Source: an uncultured bacterium (GTDB lineage Bacteria > Cyanobacteriota > Vampirovibrionia > Gastranaerophilales > Gastranaerophilaceae). Taken from it: a stretch of DNA of 64,000 nucleotides. Numbering within the stretch: the stretch's first letter is position 1; every line of letters starts with the position of its first letter. The position numbers and the translations under genes were made by a program. The notes under the pieces were generated by a model that saw only the letters and a list, made by a program, of their open reading frames with translations, ran no database searches and was not told where the DNA came from. Positions 52,941 to 62,944 of the stretch are shown here, in pieces. The stretch is from NCBI GenBank assembly GCA_949296355.1, contig CASFPS010000010.1, positions 32,825 through 96,824 on the forward strand, read 5' to 3'.

Positions 52941-55022
52941 TTATTGGCATGTTCCTTCGCAGCATCCGCAGTCAAGCTGAATGTCCAAGTCGCCCATAAA
53001 TACATCATCTTTACCTAAAGCGTTAGGAATGATAGAGAATGTATTAGAAATACCGTCTTGAGCATCGTTGAACGGAAGTTTAGCAACTGAAGCTAATGAA
53101 GCAACTGCACCGTGAGAATCACGACCGTGCATAGGGTTAGCACCGGGAGCCAAAGGAACGCCTGCTTTACGTCCGTCAGGTGTGTTACCTGTTTTCTTAC
53201 CGTAAACAACGTTTGAAGTAATTGTTAAGATTGACATTGTAGGAATAGAATTTCTATATGTATAGTGTTTTCTAATCATGTTCATGAATTTCTTAACAAT
53301 GTTTACCGCAAATTGGTCAACTCTGTCATCGTTGTTACCATATTTAGGGTAATCACCTTCAACTTCGTAGTCAACTACAATGCCGTCTTCATCACGGATA
53401 GTTTTAACTTTTGCATACTTGATTGCAGAAAGTGAGTCAGCAACAACTGAAAGACCTGCAATACCTGTTGCAAAGTATCTCTTAACGTCTCTGTCGTGAA
53501 GAGCCATTTGAGATCTTTCATAGCAATATTTGTCGTGCATGTAGTGGATGCAGTTCAATGTGTTAACATAAAGACCTGCTAACCATTCCATCATATCTTC
53601 ATATCTTTCCATAACTTCATCGAAGTCAAGGTATTCAGATGTAATAGGTCTGAATTTAGGACCAACCTGAGTTTTTAATCTTTCGTCAACGCCGCCGTTG
53701 ATTGCGTATAACAAGCATTTTGCAAGGTTAGCACGAGCGCCGAAGAACTGCATTTCTTTACCTACAACCATTGAAGATACGCAGCAAGCAATTGCATAAT
53801 CATCACCGTGAGTTACTCTCATCAAATCATCGTTTTCGTATTGAATAGATGAAGTTGTGATAGAAATGTGTGCAGCGTACTGCTTGAAGTTGTGAGGTAA
53901 TCTCTTAGACCACAATACTGTCATGTTTGGCTCCGGAGCAGTACCGAGGTTTTCAAGAGTGTGAAGGTATCTGAAAGAGTTCTTAGTAACCATATGACGT
54001 CCGTCAATACCAACACCGCCGATTGATTCAGTTACCCATGTAGGGTCGCCGGAGAACAATGAATTGTATTCAGGAGTTCTTGCAAACTTAACTAATCTTA
54101 ACTTCATAATGAAGTGGTCAATCATTTCCTGAGCTTCAGATTCAGTAATAACACCGTTTCTCAAATCTCTTTCAATAAAGATATCCAAGAAAGTAGAAGT
54201 TCTACCCAAGCTCATTGCAGCGCCATTCTGTTCTTTTACTGCTGATAAGTAACCGAAGTATAACCACTGAATAGCTTCTTTAGCGTTTTTAGCCGGTTGA
54301 GAAATGTCGTAGCCATAGATTTGACCGAGTTCTTTCATTTCTTCCAATGCTCTAATTTGTTCAGCTAATTCTTCTTTCAACTGAATCTTATCAGGAGTCA
54401 TTTCACCGTCAACAGAAGCGTGTTGTTCTTTTTTATCTTCGATTAATCTGTCGATACCGTAAAGAGCAATTCTTCTGTAGTCACCTATAATACGACCTCT
54501 GCCGTATGCATCAGGAAGCCCTGTAAGAATTGCAGCGTGTCTTGCAGCTCTCATTTCCGGAGTGTAAACATCAAATACACCCTGGTTGTGAGTTTTTCTG
54601 TATTTTGTAAAGATTTCAGTGATTTCAGGATCTACTTCATAGCCATAAGATTTGCAAGAAGTTTCAGCCATTCTGATACCGCCGAACGGTTGAAGAGATC
54701 TTTTAAGAGGTGCATCTGTCTGCAAACCTACGATTTTTTCTAAGCTCTTATCAATGTAGCCTGCACCGTGAGAAGTAATTGTAGAAACAATCTTTGTGTC
54801 CATATCAAGAACACCGCCGTTTTCACGTTCTTTTTTGAACAAATCACAGCATTCCTGCCACAATTTTGTTGTAGCTTCTGTAGGACCAGCCAGGAAGCTT
54901 GAATCACCATCGTATGGTGTATAGTTTTTCTGGATAAAATCTCTTACGTTGATTTCGCTTTGCCATTTGCCGCCAACGAAATCAGTTGTAGAAGATTGTT
55001 TTTCTAATGTTAATTCTGACAT
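52941..55022 (-). CDS. pflB: Pyruvate formate-lyase large part (lacks glycyl radical domain)
   Basis: PFL converts pyruvate and CoA to acetyl-CoA and formate. The ATG at 55022 is chosen for its AAGGAG site. The 693 residues include the catalytic Cys pair ([10 protein letters not shown], Cys413-414), [15 protein letters not shown], and [22 protein letters not shown] near the end. It stops soon after [11 protein letters not shown], where standard PFL (about 760 residues) goes on into the glycyl radical domain, and ends in a new Cys-rich tail ([11 protein letters not shown]). The missing domain is encoded by grcA just downstream. The activase pflA is not in the window. Confidence 0.92.
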   Translation of the reverse strand: MSELTLEKQSSTTDFVGGKWQSEINVRDFIQKNYTPYDGDSSFLAGPTEATTKLWQECCDLFKKERENGGVLDMDTKIVSTITSHGAGYIDKSLEKIVGLQTDAPLKRSLQPFGGIRMAETSCKSYGYEVDPEITEIFTKYRKTHNQGVFDVYTPEMRAARHAAILTGLPDAYGRGRIIGDYRRIALYGIDRLIEDKKEQHASVDGEMTPDKIQLKEELAEQIRALEEMKELGQIYGYDISQPAKNAKEAIQWLYFGYLSAVKEQNGAAMSLGRTSTFLDIFIERDLRNGVITESEAQEMIDHFIMKLRLVKFARTPEYNSLFSGDPTWVTESIGGVGIDGRHMVTKNSFRYLHTLENLGTAPEPNMTVLWSKRLPHNFKQYAAHISITTSSIQYENDDLMRVTHGDDYAIACCVSSMVVGKEMQFFGARANLAKCLLYAINGGVDERLKTQVGPKFRPITSEYLDFDEVMERYEDMMEWLAGLYVNTLNCIHYMHDKYCYERSQMALHDRDVKRYFATGIAGLSVVADSLSAIKYAKVKTIRDEDGIVVDYEVEGDYPKYGNNDDRVDQFAVNIVKKFMNMIRKHYTYRNSIPTMSILTITSNVVYGKKTGNTPDGRKAGVPLAPGANPMHGRDSHGAVASLASVAKLPFNDAQDGISNTFSIIPNALGKDDVFMGDLDIQLDCGCCEGTCQ

Positions 55023-55046
55023 TTTAATCTCCTTATCCTTTGCCAT

Positions 55047-55747
55047 TCATAAAAATGGCATGCTATTACTATCATTTAATTATTATTATACCCCGTAAAT
55101 AAAATATGGTACAGTTGTTTATACAACATTTATTAAGATTTTATTAAGAGTTAATATCGGGCAAATATGCAAAACCATATTATTAGCATGCGATGCCTGA
55201 TCTTATCCGACAGCTGGCACACTCACGCTTTGTCCGCCCTACAGTTCTAACAAACCTTAGCGCCGCGAGCGTGTTATGCGTCAGCATAACGATAGCGAGC
55301 GTAAGAGTGCAGACTCTGCCTGCTACAGCCATTCAATCCCTCGCTCGTAAGAGCGTAGAAAACAATTGCGGGGGTAAATGTATTGGGCTTGTAGGTGTGA
55401 CTACAAGTTTGGCGTGTTCCTTCCCTGGAGGGAAGGTTAGGATGGGTGCTTTTTTTATAATTATAACTTCTTCATTTTTTCTTCTTTGAAAATAAAAGAA
55501 GAAAAAACGAAGCAAAAAAGAAGAAACTTTGTTGTTTACAATGCTCTTTCGAGCATAAGTCCAAATGGATGTTGCGGGTGAACCCGCACTTTGCCCCTCG
55601 CTAAGAGACGCTCGGGAGGGCGCCACCGCTGTCACTTTAGAAAAATATATGTTTATAAACAAAGTTTTTGTCAGATAGAACCTGACCTACAATTCTTATT
55701 CACTTAGTCACCAACACACTATATAAAAAATATTTCAAGTTTCGTGC
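55047..55747. repeat. Repeat-rich region between pflB and the SprA-like gene
   Basis: No gene is supported. The first 140 bases probably hold the pfl promoter. Then come a GCGCCGCGAGCGTGTTATGCG element (55260, also at 23351), CTCGCTCGTAAGAGCG (near 55340), a CCTTCCCTGGAGGGAAGG fragment of the cloverleaf family (55421), element F copy 5, GTCAGATAGAACCTGAC and a TTCACTTAGTCACC end. Confidence 0.8.
55466..55631 (+). repeat. Element F, copy 5
   Basis: This is the most diverged copy: the hairpin has the loop GAAAATAA, the middle palindrome is GCGGGTGAACCCGC instead of GCGGGCAAAGCCCGC (compensated pairing), and the end reads GGGCGCCACCGCTG. Confidence 0.8.
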
Positions 55748-55775
55748 TTGAATTTGTTTTTAAAACGTGTATAAT
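55748..55775 (+). promoter_or_regulatory. Promoter of the SprA-like gene
   Basis: TTGAAT and TATAAT are separated by 16 bases. The predicted start near 55782 lies downstream of the open-frame start at 55767, which supports the ATG at 55806. Confidence 0.65.
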
Positions 55776-55805
55776 ATACACTATGTAGTAAGGAGATATG
55801 TATTG

Positions 55806-56171
55806 ATGAATTTCATGAATATTCCGGCTATTAGAAACCAACAACAGGCTTTGATTAAGAGGAATTTTAACGAGATATTAACTCACGAACAGGCACATAA
55901 GCGTGCCGGAGGAGCTTTAGCAGGTGCAATTGTTATTGAAAGAAATGCACAGGGAATTCCGGTTGGCGGACACGTTTCAATCAAGATGCCGACTCTGAAC
56001 CCTAAAAACCCGCAGCATACTATTGATAACGCTAATACGGTTATCAATTCCGCTATGGCACCATCTGATCCTTCAAAACAGGATTACAGAGTTGCTGCTC
56101 AGGCTAAAACCGTTAAAAGACAGGCAATAAATTTGCAAAATAAACAAAAGAGGATTGATTATTATGCTTAA
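55806..56171 (+). CDS. SprA-related putative metalloprotease
   Basis: The 121-residue protein (ATG at 55806, AAGGAG 10 bases upstream) matches the SprA-related family: ILTHEQAHKRAGGALAGAIVIERNAQGIPVGGHVSIKMP split over residues 24-62, then AMAPSDPSKQDYRVAAQAKTVKRQA. HEQAH (His27, Glu28, His31) is a HExxH zinc site. The family is annotated as putative metalloproteases, but the activity is not established. There is no signal peptide. It is shorter than many relatives. Confidence 0.72.
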   Translation: MNFMNIPAIRNQQQALIKRNFNEILTHEQAHKRAGGALAGAIVIERNAQGIPVGGHVSIKMPTLNPKNPQHTIDNANTVINSAMAPSDPSKQDYRVAAQAKTVKRQAINLQNKQKRIDYYA

Positions 56172-56420
56172 AAACTTTTTTATTTTAATATATAATTTGC
56201 TAAATCCCCAATTTTGTTATGCTCCGGTAAGAAAATACGATATCTAGTTTTATATTAAAGTTATTGGTGGGAATGCTGACGCTTTTCCCACCCTACATTT
56301 TTATATTTCTTCCCATCTGCAGCAAAAGCTCTGTCAACGCTTTATTATGTAGATTAATAAGCATATATAACAAGTTTAAAGCGTATGGTGGGAAAAGCGT
56401 CAGCGCTCCTGCTGGTAACT

Positions 56421-58109
56421 TCAATCTTTCAGTTTTTTAACTGCAGATTTGCTTCGCAAATCTCTATGGAATGTTATTGCAAACCTGTGTGCTTCGTCTC
56501 TTATTCTCTGGATGAGGTATAATGCGTTGGAATCTCTTGGAAGCAGAATTGATTCGGATTGGTGCGGTAAAAAAACTTCTTCTTCGCGTTTTGCAAGAGA
56601 TACAAAATCAATCCCGCCTTCTCCGACTTTAATTCCCATATCTTCAACAATTTGCATAACACTTGATAGCTGACCTTTGCCGCCGTCTATGATTATCAAA
56701 TCCGGCTTTTCCCACTTAGGTTCACCTAAGCGTGAAAGCCTTCGGGATAAAACTTCTTTCATCGATAAAAAGTCATCCGGCTTGCCTTCTGTTGAGCGGA
56801 CTTTGAATTTTCTATAAGCACTTTTTTTCGGAAGTCCGTTTTGGAAAACAACCATTGAAGCAACTGTATTTGTTCCCTGAATATGTGAAATATCGTAGCA
56901 TTCAATCCTGTTCGGGAAGTTTGTAAGGTGGAGTTTTTCCGCAAGATACGAGCCGACTTCATTAAAATCATCCCTGATTTGAGCCATTTTTTTGATTCTG
57001 GCATTTTCAAGAACATTCGCCGCATTTTTTACCGCAAGTTCATACAGCTCTTTGTATTTACTTTTTCCTCCGCCTTTTGCATAATTTATGGTAATTTTTT
57101 TGCCGGAAATAACTCTCAGCCAATCTTCATAAAGCTCTTTGTCCCCGACTTCTTCAAGGTCTTTTGAAATAATTTTATCCGGATATTCGAGCTTCAAGCC
57201 GGTATAATAATCTCTAAAGAAAGTTTCAAAATATTCAGTCTTATCAATATTGTCGACAAAATAAGTGAAATCTTTTTTATCAATCAAACGCCCTTCTCTA
57301 ATCATAAGAATTACAATTGCAAGAATTCCGTCCTCATAGAGAACCGCAATAATATCTTCGTTAAGTTTGGTGTTTTCGTAAACGACTTTCTGTCTTTCGA
57401 GAGTTTTTTGCAAATCCAGATAGCTGTCGCGCATTTTGGCAGCTTTTTCAAACTGTTCTGACTCTGCATACTTTTGCATCTGGAGTTGGATTTGTTTCAA
57501 TAATTCCGTCTGCTTGCCGCTCAGGAATAATTCCACCTGATGTATAAGTTTCTGGTACTCCTCCGGCGTAACTTTTCCCTGACAGGGTGCAAGACATTTG
57601 CCTATGTGATAATACAAACACGGGCGGTTGGAAAACTTGGGCGTTTTGCATTGTTTAAGCGGAAACAATTTTTTTAAAAATTCTAAAGTCGCATACATTG
57701 CGCCGACATCTGTATAAGGTCCGTAAAACCTGCCTTTATCCGGATTAAGATTTTTCTTCCTTACAACCTGAATCCGCGGGAAATCCTCATCGGTTATAAG
57801 AAAATACGGATATTTTTTATCGTCTTTCAGTAAAATATTGTATCTTGGTTTGTGCTTCTTGATTAAATGCGATTCAAGAATAAGAGCCTCGACTTCGGAA
57901 TCCGTTATTATGTATTCAAGTTTTTCGATTTGAGATACAAGGACATTTGTTTTAACACTGTCATGCTGCTTGTGAAAATAGCTGTAAACACGGCGTTTAA
58001 GATTCTTTGCTTTTCCTACATAAATAATCTCGCCGTCTTTATCATAGTATATATAGCATCCCGGCTGCTCCGGTACAAGTTTGATTGTCTCTTTTAAAGT
58101 CTCATTCAT
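56421..58109 (-). CDS. uvrC: Excinuclease ABC subunit C, without C-terminal HhH domain
   Basis: UvrC makes the two cuts in nucleotide excision repair. The 562 residues contain the GIY-YIG domain (PGCYIYYDKDGEIIYVGKAKNLKRRV), the Cys-rich region (CLYYHIGKCLAPC), the UVR helices (EQFEKAAKMRDSYLDL) and the RNase H-like domain (IECYDISHIQGTNTVASMVVF, LIIIDGGKGQL, EAHRFAITFHR). It ends 14 residues after FHRDL, so the (HhH)2 DNA-binding domain of about 50 residues is absent. A palindromic repeat follows just after the stop. TATAAT ends 7 bases before the ATG. Confidence 0.93.
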   Translation of the reverse strand: MNETLKETIKLVPEQPGCYIYYDKDGEIIYVGKAKNLKRRVYSYFHKQHDSVKTNVLVSQIEKLEYIITDSEVEALILESHLIKKHKPRYNILLKDDKKYPYFLITDEDFPRIQVVRKKNLNPDKGRFYGPYTDVGAMYATLEFLKKLFPLKQCKTPKFSNRPCLYYHIGKCLAPCQGKVTPEEYQKLIHQVELFLSGKQTELLKQIQLQMQKYAESEQFEKAAKMRDSYLDLQKTLERQKVVYENTKLNEDIIAVLYEDGILAIVILMIREGRLIDKKDFTYFVDNIDKTEYFETFFRDYYTGLKLEYPDKIISKDLEEVGDKELYEDWLRVISGKKITINYAKGGGKSKYKELYELAVKNAANVLENARIKKMAQIRDDFNEVGSYLAEKLHLTNFPNRIECYDISHIQGTNTVASMVVFQNGLPKKSAYRKFKVRSTEGKPDDFLSMKEVLSRRLSRLGEPKWEKPDLIIIDGGKGQLSSVMQIVEDMGIKVGEGGIDFVSLAKREEEVFLPHQSESILLPRDSNALYLIQRIRDEAHRFAITFHRDLRSKSAVKKLKD

Positions 58110-58117
58110 ATAATTTA

Positions 58118-58429
58118 TTATACTTTTTCTGAGCCGAAAATCACAATATAATTTTTTTCGATTTCCTTTTGAAAAGATTCCGGAAGATGGTCATAGTCAA
58201 AGATATCTACCAGTATCGGAATATCACTGTCGTTTATAAGCTCTCTAAGTTCATAAAGGTTTTTACCTGAATCATTGAAACTTTTTACTACAAGATCCAG
58301 ATCACTTGCTTCGTGGGCTTCACCGTTTATCCTGCTTCCATACGCCCAAATTTCAGCCCCGGGACAATAATTTTCAAAAATATCCGTAAACATTTTCAGA
58401 TATGCAGGTTCAAGAAACAGTCTCTCCAT
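58118..58429 (-). CDS. MNT-type nucleotidyltransferase
   Basis: The 103-residue protein (ATG at 58429) has the minimal nucleotidyltransferase site: YGSRINGEA (Gly31, Ser32) with DLDLVV (Asp43, Asp45) and a possible third Asp in LVDIFD. Such MNT proteins usually pair with a HEPN toxin as an antitoxin. No HEPN gene is adjacent, so it is solitary here. It lies 8 bases upstream of uvrC, and the uvrC promoter would overlap its 3' end. Confidence 0.82.
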   Translation of the reverse strand: MERLFLEPAYLKMFTDIFENYCPGAEIWAYGSRINGEAHEASDLDLVVKSFNDSGKNLYELRELINDSDIPILVDIFDYDHLPESFQKEIEKNYIVIFGSEKV

Positions 58430-58435
58430 TTTCAA

Positions 58436-59054
58436 TTACAGCCTTTAAAGTAAATATTCTTTATTTTAACATAGAATACCGTATCAAACCAGTATTATGA
58501 GAGGAATTTATTTTAAAAAGTTAAATAGATTCTTCATCCCAGAATTGCTGTCCGGTTCAGAGGGGTAAATGTATCGGTCCGGTATTAAGACTTACCAGAG
58601 TGCCGTCATTGCGAGGGAACAGCCATTTAGCCCGAAGCAATCCAGAATAAATATTATAATTAAATAGAATAGATTGCCACGACCCTGACGGGTCTCGCAA
58701 TGACGGCACTCCGGTAAGTGAACCTACAGGTCTCGCGTCATTGCGAGGGGGGGGGAATGATTTTAGTCATGAAGTAAGCTTACAAGCCTGGCGTCATTTG
58801 CGGGGGTAAATGTTTGGACTGGTAAGTGTGTTTACCGGCTGGGTGTCATTGCGAGGCGTGTGAGCGCCGTGGCAATCCATATTAAATCAGCCCCTCTCCC
58901 TAACCCTCTCCCCAAAGGGGCGAGGGGATTTGCGCGTTGTCGCTCGTTTGGCGTGACAAGGGTTGAACGACCTTGCGTGTTCCCTCGCCCCGTTGGGGAG
59001 AGGGAACACGCAAGGTCGTTCATAAAAAATCTACGTCAGGCTTTACCTGATGTT
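58436..59054. repeat. 0.6-kb repeat-rich region before uvrA
   Basis: No gene is supported. It contains CATTGCGAGGGAACAGCC and CGACCCTGACGGGTCTCG elements (58605-58710), a GCGAGGGGGGGGG run (near 58744), a GGCGTGTGAGCGCC element (58854) and an inverted pair of the CTCTCCCCAAAGGGGCGAGGGG type (58891-59010). Confidence 0.75.
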
Positions 59055-61934
59055 TTATTTAAAAAACGGCTTCAAATACTGACCTGTATATGAGTTTGGA
59101 TTTTTAGCAACCTCCTGAGGCGTACCGCAGGCAACAATTTCCCCGCCGGCATCACCGCCTTCCGGACCAAGGTCAATAATGTAATCCGCAACTTTGATTA
59201 AATCAAGGTTGTGTTCGATTATCAAAATTGTATTTCCGTTATCCGCGAGCTGCTGAATAATTTTAATCAATTTATCCAGATCATGCCAGTGAAGCCCGAC
59301 TGACGGTTCATCAAGAAGATAAAGAGTCTTTCCGGTTGCGCGTTTGTTCAATTCCGATGCAAGTTTAATTCTCTGGGCTTCGCCTCCGGAAAGTGTTGTT
59401 GCACTCTGTCCGAGTTTTATATAATCTAAGCCGACATCGTTTAAAGTTTTTAATTTATTTGCAATCTGAGGAATGTTTTCAAAAAATTCGTAAGCTTCTT
59501 TAACACTCATCTCCAAAACATCCGCAATAGTTTTACCTTTGTATTTAACTTCAAGAGTCTCGTTGTTGTACCGCTTGCCTTTGCAGACATCACATTTTAC
59601 GTAAACATCGGATAAGAAATTCATTTCAATTTTTAAAACACCGTCGCCTGAGCAGGCTTCACACCTTCCGCCTTTGACGTTAAAACTGAATCTTCCCGGC
59701 TTATACCCGCGCATTTTTGCTTCGTTAGTTTTTGCGTAAAGCTCTCTTATCGGCGTAAACACATCAGTATAAGTTGCCGGATTTGAACGCGGAGTTCTGC
59801 CAATCGGAGATTGGTCAATATCTATAATCTTATCTAAATGCTCAAAACCGAGAATTTCATCCACACCCTGCGGTTTTGGTCTGTTTTTTCTGAGTTTATG
59901 AACTGCATATTCATAAATCAATTCCTGCATTAACGTTGATTTGCCCGAGCCTGAAACACCTGTCAGAACAACAATTTTTCCCAGCGGAATATCTAAATCT
60001 ATATTTTTTAAATTGTTTTTAAAAGCGTTTCTGATTTGCAGATAATATCCGTTGCCTTCTCTGATTTTTTTCGGAACGGGAATATTATACTCGCCGCTCA
60101 AATATTTCCCTGTAATCGAAGCTTTTGCACTGATAATATCGGCAACGTCGCCTTGAGCAATGATTTCACCGCCGTTAACACCGGCTTTCGGACCAATATC
60201 AACGATATGGTCGGCATTTCTTATTGTTTCTTCATCGTGTTCAACTACAATAAGCGAATTACCCATATTTCTGAGTTTCAAAAGCGTCTTGATAAGTCTG
60301 TCATTATCTCTCTGATGCAAACCGATTGAAGGCTCATCCAGAACATACAATACTCCGGAAAGTCCGCTGCCTATCTGGGTTGCAAGACGTATTCTCTGGG
60401 CTTCTCCGCCGGAGAGCGTTCCTGAAGTCCGTGCAAGATTCAGGTAATTCAAACCGACATCACACAAGAATTTCAATCTTGCGCGAATTTCATCCAGAAT
60501 CTGCTTACCGATTTTCATCTGAAAATCAGAAAGAGTAAGATAAAGTTCGCTCACAAATTCATACGCTTTATCCACCGGCAGGAGACAAAATTCGTAAATA
60601 TTCAATCCGCGCGGAGCGCCCTGTCCCCCCGCCCCTTGTGGGAGGGGGTTAGGGGGAGGGGTACTGCCGATGCGTACAGCAAGCGGAAACGGTTTTAGCC
60701 TTGCGCCGCCGCATTTTTCGCACGGAGTTGTCACCATATATTTTTCAATCTCAGCTTTCCAATATTCACTGTCAACATTGTAATGCTTCATCAAAAACGG
60801 AATTACACCGATGAATTTTTGAAGAGTTGTTCTGTATCTATGGCTCCCAAATTCACGTATCCGCATAGGAATCCGCTCTTCCGAGCCGTAAAGAATAATA
60901 TTCTGGTGTTCCTGAGGCATATCTTTGAAAGGAATTTCAAAATCCATATTGTAAGCCGCTTTAACAGCAGATAAAACATCATCATAATAAGAGGTTGAGG
61001 ACTTACTCCAGGGGTAAATAGCTCCCTCTTTTATTGATTTATTCTTATCCGGGATAACTAAATCCGGATCAATTTTGAAATCTACACCGATACCGCCGCA
61101 TTTGTCGCAGGCGCCATAAGGCGCATTAAAAGAAAAAATTCTCGGAGTCAATTCTTCAAAACTCAAATTGCAGTCAGGGCAGGCAAGTTTTTCGCTGTAA
61201 ATTATCTCATCACCACCAACTACATCAATTGTAGCGACTCCGTCGGCTTTTTTTAGTGCAATCTGAACGCTGTCCGCAATCCTTGATTTTGCTTCCGGCT
61301 TCACTACAACACGGTCGATTACAACAGAAATTGTATGCGCTTTTGTTTTCGCAAGCTTGATTTCATCCTCATCAAGATTATAAATCTCGCCGTCAACTTT
61401 TACACGAACAAAACCTTCCTGTCTCAATTCTTCAAAGAGCGACTGAAATTCACCTTTCTTGCCTTTTGCAATCGGCGCTAAAATTTGAATTTTTGTACCG
61501 GTTTCAAGTTTAAGAATACTTGATACAATTTCATCAATCGTCTGCGGCTTAATCGGTTTCCCGCATTTAGGGCAGTAAGGTGTACCGATTCTTGCGTAGA
61601 GAAGCCTCAAGTAATCATAAATTTCCGTAACTGTTCCCACGGTTGAACGCGGATTGTTGCTGGTAGATTTCTGATCAATGGAAATAGCAGGCGTAAGCCC
61701 GTCAATATAATCCACATCCGGCTTATCCATCTGTCCCAAAAATTGCCGCGCATAAGTCGAAAGGCTTTCTATATACCGTCTCTGACCTTCCGCAAAAATT
61801 GTATCAAACGCAAGCGAGCTTTTTCCCGAACCGGAAACCCCCGTAAATACAACAAGTTCATTCTTCGGAATTTCCAGTGAAACATTCTTAAGGTTATGTT
61901 CCCTCGCTCCTTTTACAACGATTTTATCACTCAT
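59055..61934 (-). CDS. uvrA: Excinuclease ABC subunit A with inserted repeat peptide
   Basis: UvrA is the damage-sensing ATPase of nucleotide excision repair. The 959 residues have two ABC modules: Walker [11 protein letters not shown] near residue 34, signature [10 protein letters not shown], Walker [12 protein letters not shown] near residue 655 and a second [10 protein letters not shown]; zinc motifs [13 protein letters not shown] and [11 protein letters not shown] are present. Between [15 protein letters not shown] and NIYEF (about residues 423-443) lies a 20-residue proline-rich insert ([15 protein letters not shown] and following) made by a palindromic repeat. TATAAT ends 6 bases before the ATG. 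Confidence 0.95.
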   Translation of the reverse strand: MSDKIVVKGAREHNLKNVSLEIPKNELVVFTGVSGSGKSSLAFDTIFAEGQRRYIESLSTYARQFLGQMDKPDVDYIDGLTPAISIDQKSTSNNPRSTVGTVTEIYDYLRLLYARIGTPYCPKCGKPIKPQTIDEIVSSILKLETGTKIQILAPIAKGKKGEFQSLFEELRQEGFVRVKVDGEIYNLDEDEIKLAKTKAHTISVVIDRVVVKPEAKSRIADSVQIALKKADGVATIDVVGGDEIIYSEKLACPDCNLSFEELTPRIFSFNAPYGACDKCGGIGVDFKIDPDLVIPDKNKSIKEGAIYPWSKSSTSYYDDVLSAVKAAYNMDFEIPFKDMPQEHQNIILYGSEERIPMRIREFGSHRYRTTLQKFIGVIPFLMKHYNVDSEYWKAEIEKYMVTTPCEKCGGARLKPFPLAVRIGSTPPPNPLPQGAGGQGAPRGLNIYEFCLLPVDKAYEFVSELYLTLSDFQMKIGKQILDEIRARLKFLCDVGLNYLNLARTSGTLSGGEAQRIRLATQIGSGLSGVLYVLDEPSIGLHQRDNDRLIKTLLKLRNMGNSLIVVEHDEETIRNADHIVDIGPKAGVNGGEIIAQGDVADIISAKASITGKYLSGEYNIPVPKKIREGNGYYLQIRNAFKNNLKNIDLDIPLGKIVVLTGVSGSGKSTLMQELIYEYAVHKLRKNRPKPQGVDEILGFEHLDKIIDIDQSPIGRTPRSNPATYTDVFTPIRELYAKTNEAKMRGYKPGRFSFNVKGGRCEACSGDGVLKIEMNFLSDVYVKCDVCKGKRYNNETLEVKYKGKTIADVLEMSVKEAYEFFENIPQIANKLKTLNDVGLDYIKLGQSATTLSGGEAQRIKLASELNKRATGKTLYLLDEPSVGLHWHDLDKLIKIIQQLADNGNTILIIEHNLDLIKVADYIIDLGPEGGDAGGEIVACGTPQEVAKNPNSYTGQYLKPFFK
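60603..60665. repeat. In-frame palindromic repeat inside uvrA
   Basis: The segment is a C/G-rich palindrome (CCCCTCCCCCTAACCCCCTC and GGGGCGGGGG on the coding strand) of the family seen in noncoding DNA at 17030-18109, 39600 and 58891. Its length keeps the reading frame. Confidence 0.85.
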
Positions 61935-62062
61935 ACCAGAATTATATCACCAATAATTTCTATAGACTATTTCTCAATAACTTTACTTTTATTTTTATTT
62001 ATAGTTTAATGTTGGTACTGAGGGAAACCTCTAGTTCTTTTAGAAAGTGAATTACAAATTAT

Positions 62063-62944
62063 TTGAGTAATCCGGATATAAAACTAGCCAAATTTGCAGG
62101 ATTCTGTTACGGTGTAAAACGCGCAGTAGAAACCGCAATTAAGTTAAAAAAAGAAAATCCCGATAAAAATATTTACATCCTCGGAGAATTAATCCATAAC
62201 ACGGATGTTATCAATGAACTTGAAAAAATGGGGATTAAAACTATTTACGAAGTTCCGTCAAAGGGAAACGGAATTTGTATTATAAGAAGCCACGGCGCAA
62301 CACCGGAAATCTTTGAAAAAATTAAAAATGCCGGTCTCGAACTCGTCGATTTAACCTGCCCTGACGTAAAAAAGGTTCAGCAGCGCGCGGTTGAGCTTGC
62401 CCGGAATGACTACTTTGTTGTAATTGTCGGGAAACCTAACCATCCGGAAGTTATGGCAATTAAAGCTAATGCTGAATTGTACTCCGACAAAGTCGTTGTT
62501 GCTACAACAATAGAAGAACTCGCGCCTTATGAGGCTGAAATTAAATCACACAAAAAAGTCGGTGTCGTTGTTCAAACCACGCAAATGGTCTCATCACTTA
62601 ATCTTATTGTCAATTTTTTGAATACTGTTGCAAAAGAGGTTTTGATATACAACACAATCTGCCAGTCAACGGCTATGAGGCAAAAAGAAGCCAAAGAGCT
62701 TGCTAAAGAATCAGATGTTATGATTGTTGTAGGTTCAAGAAAAAGCGCAAACACATCACATCTTGCGGAAATTTTAAAAGATTATACAAAAACTATCCAT
62801 ATAGAAAATGATACTGAATTAGATATAAATTCATTAGAAGGGGCGGACTCTATCGGCATTACCGCCGGAGCTTCCACACCGCAGTCAATAATAGATAAAG
62901 TCATAGAAAAAATAAAAGGAGGAAATAATTATGACAGCAACTGA
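62063..62944 (+). CDS. ispH: 4-hydroxy-3-methylbut-2-enyl diphosphate reductase
   Basis: IspH makes IPP and DMAPP at the end of the MEP isoprenoid pathway. The 293 residues carry the three cluster cysteines (GFCYGV Cys15, DLTCPDV near 99, NTICQST near 200), HNTDVI, SHGA and TAGASTP. The start is TTG with no clear Shine-Dalgarno sequence; no ATG lies in a better place. Its 3' end overlaps rpsA by 14 bases. The ispH-rpsA pairing is known from several bacterial groups. Confidence 0.94.
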   Translation: MSNPDIKLAKFAGFCYGVKRAVETAIKLKKENPDKNIYILGELIHNTDVINELEKMGIKTIYEVPSKGNGICIIRSHGATPEIFEKIKNAGLELVDLTCPDVKKVQQRAVELARNDYFVVIVGKPNHPEVMAIKANAELYSDKVVVATTIEELAPYEAEIKSHKKVGVVVQTTQMVSSLNLIVNFLNTVAKEVLIYNTICQSTAMRQKEAKELAKESDVMIVVGSRKSANTSHLAEILKDYTKTIHIENDTELDINSLEGADSIGITAGASTPQSIIDKVIEKIKGGNNYDSN

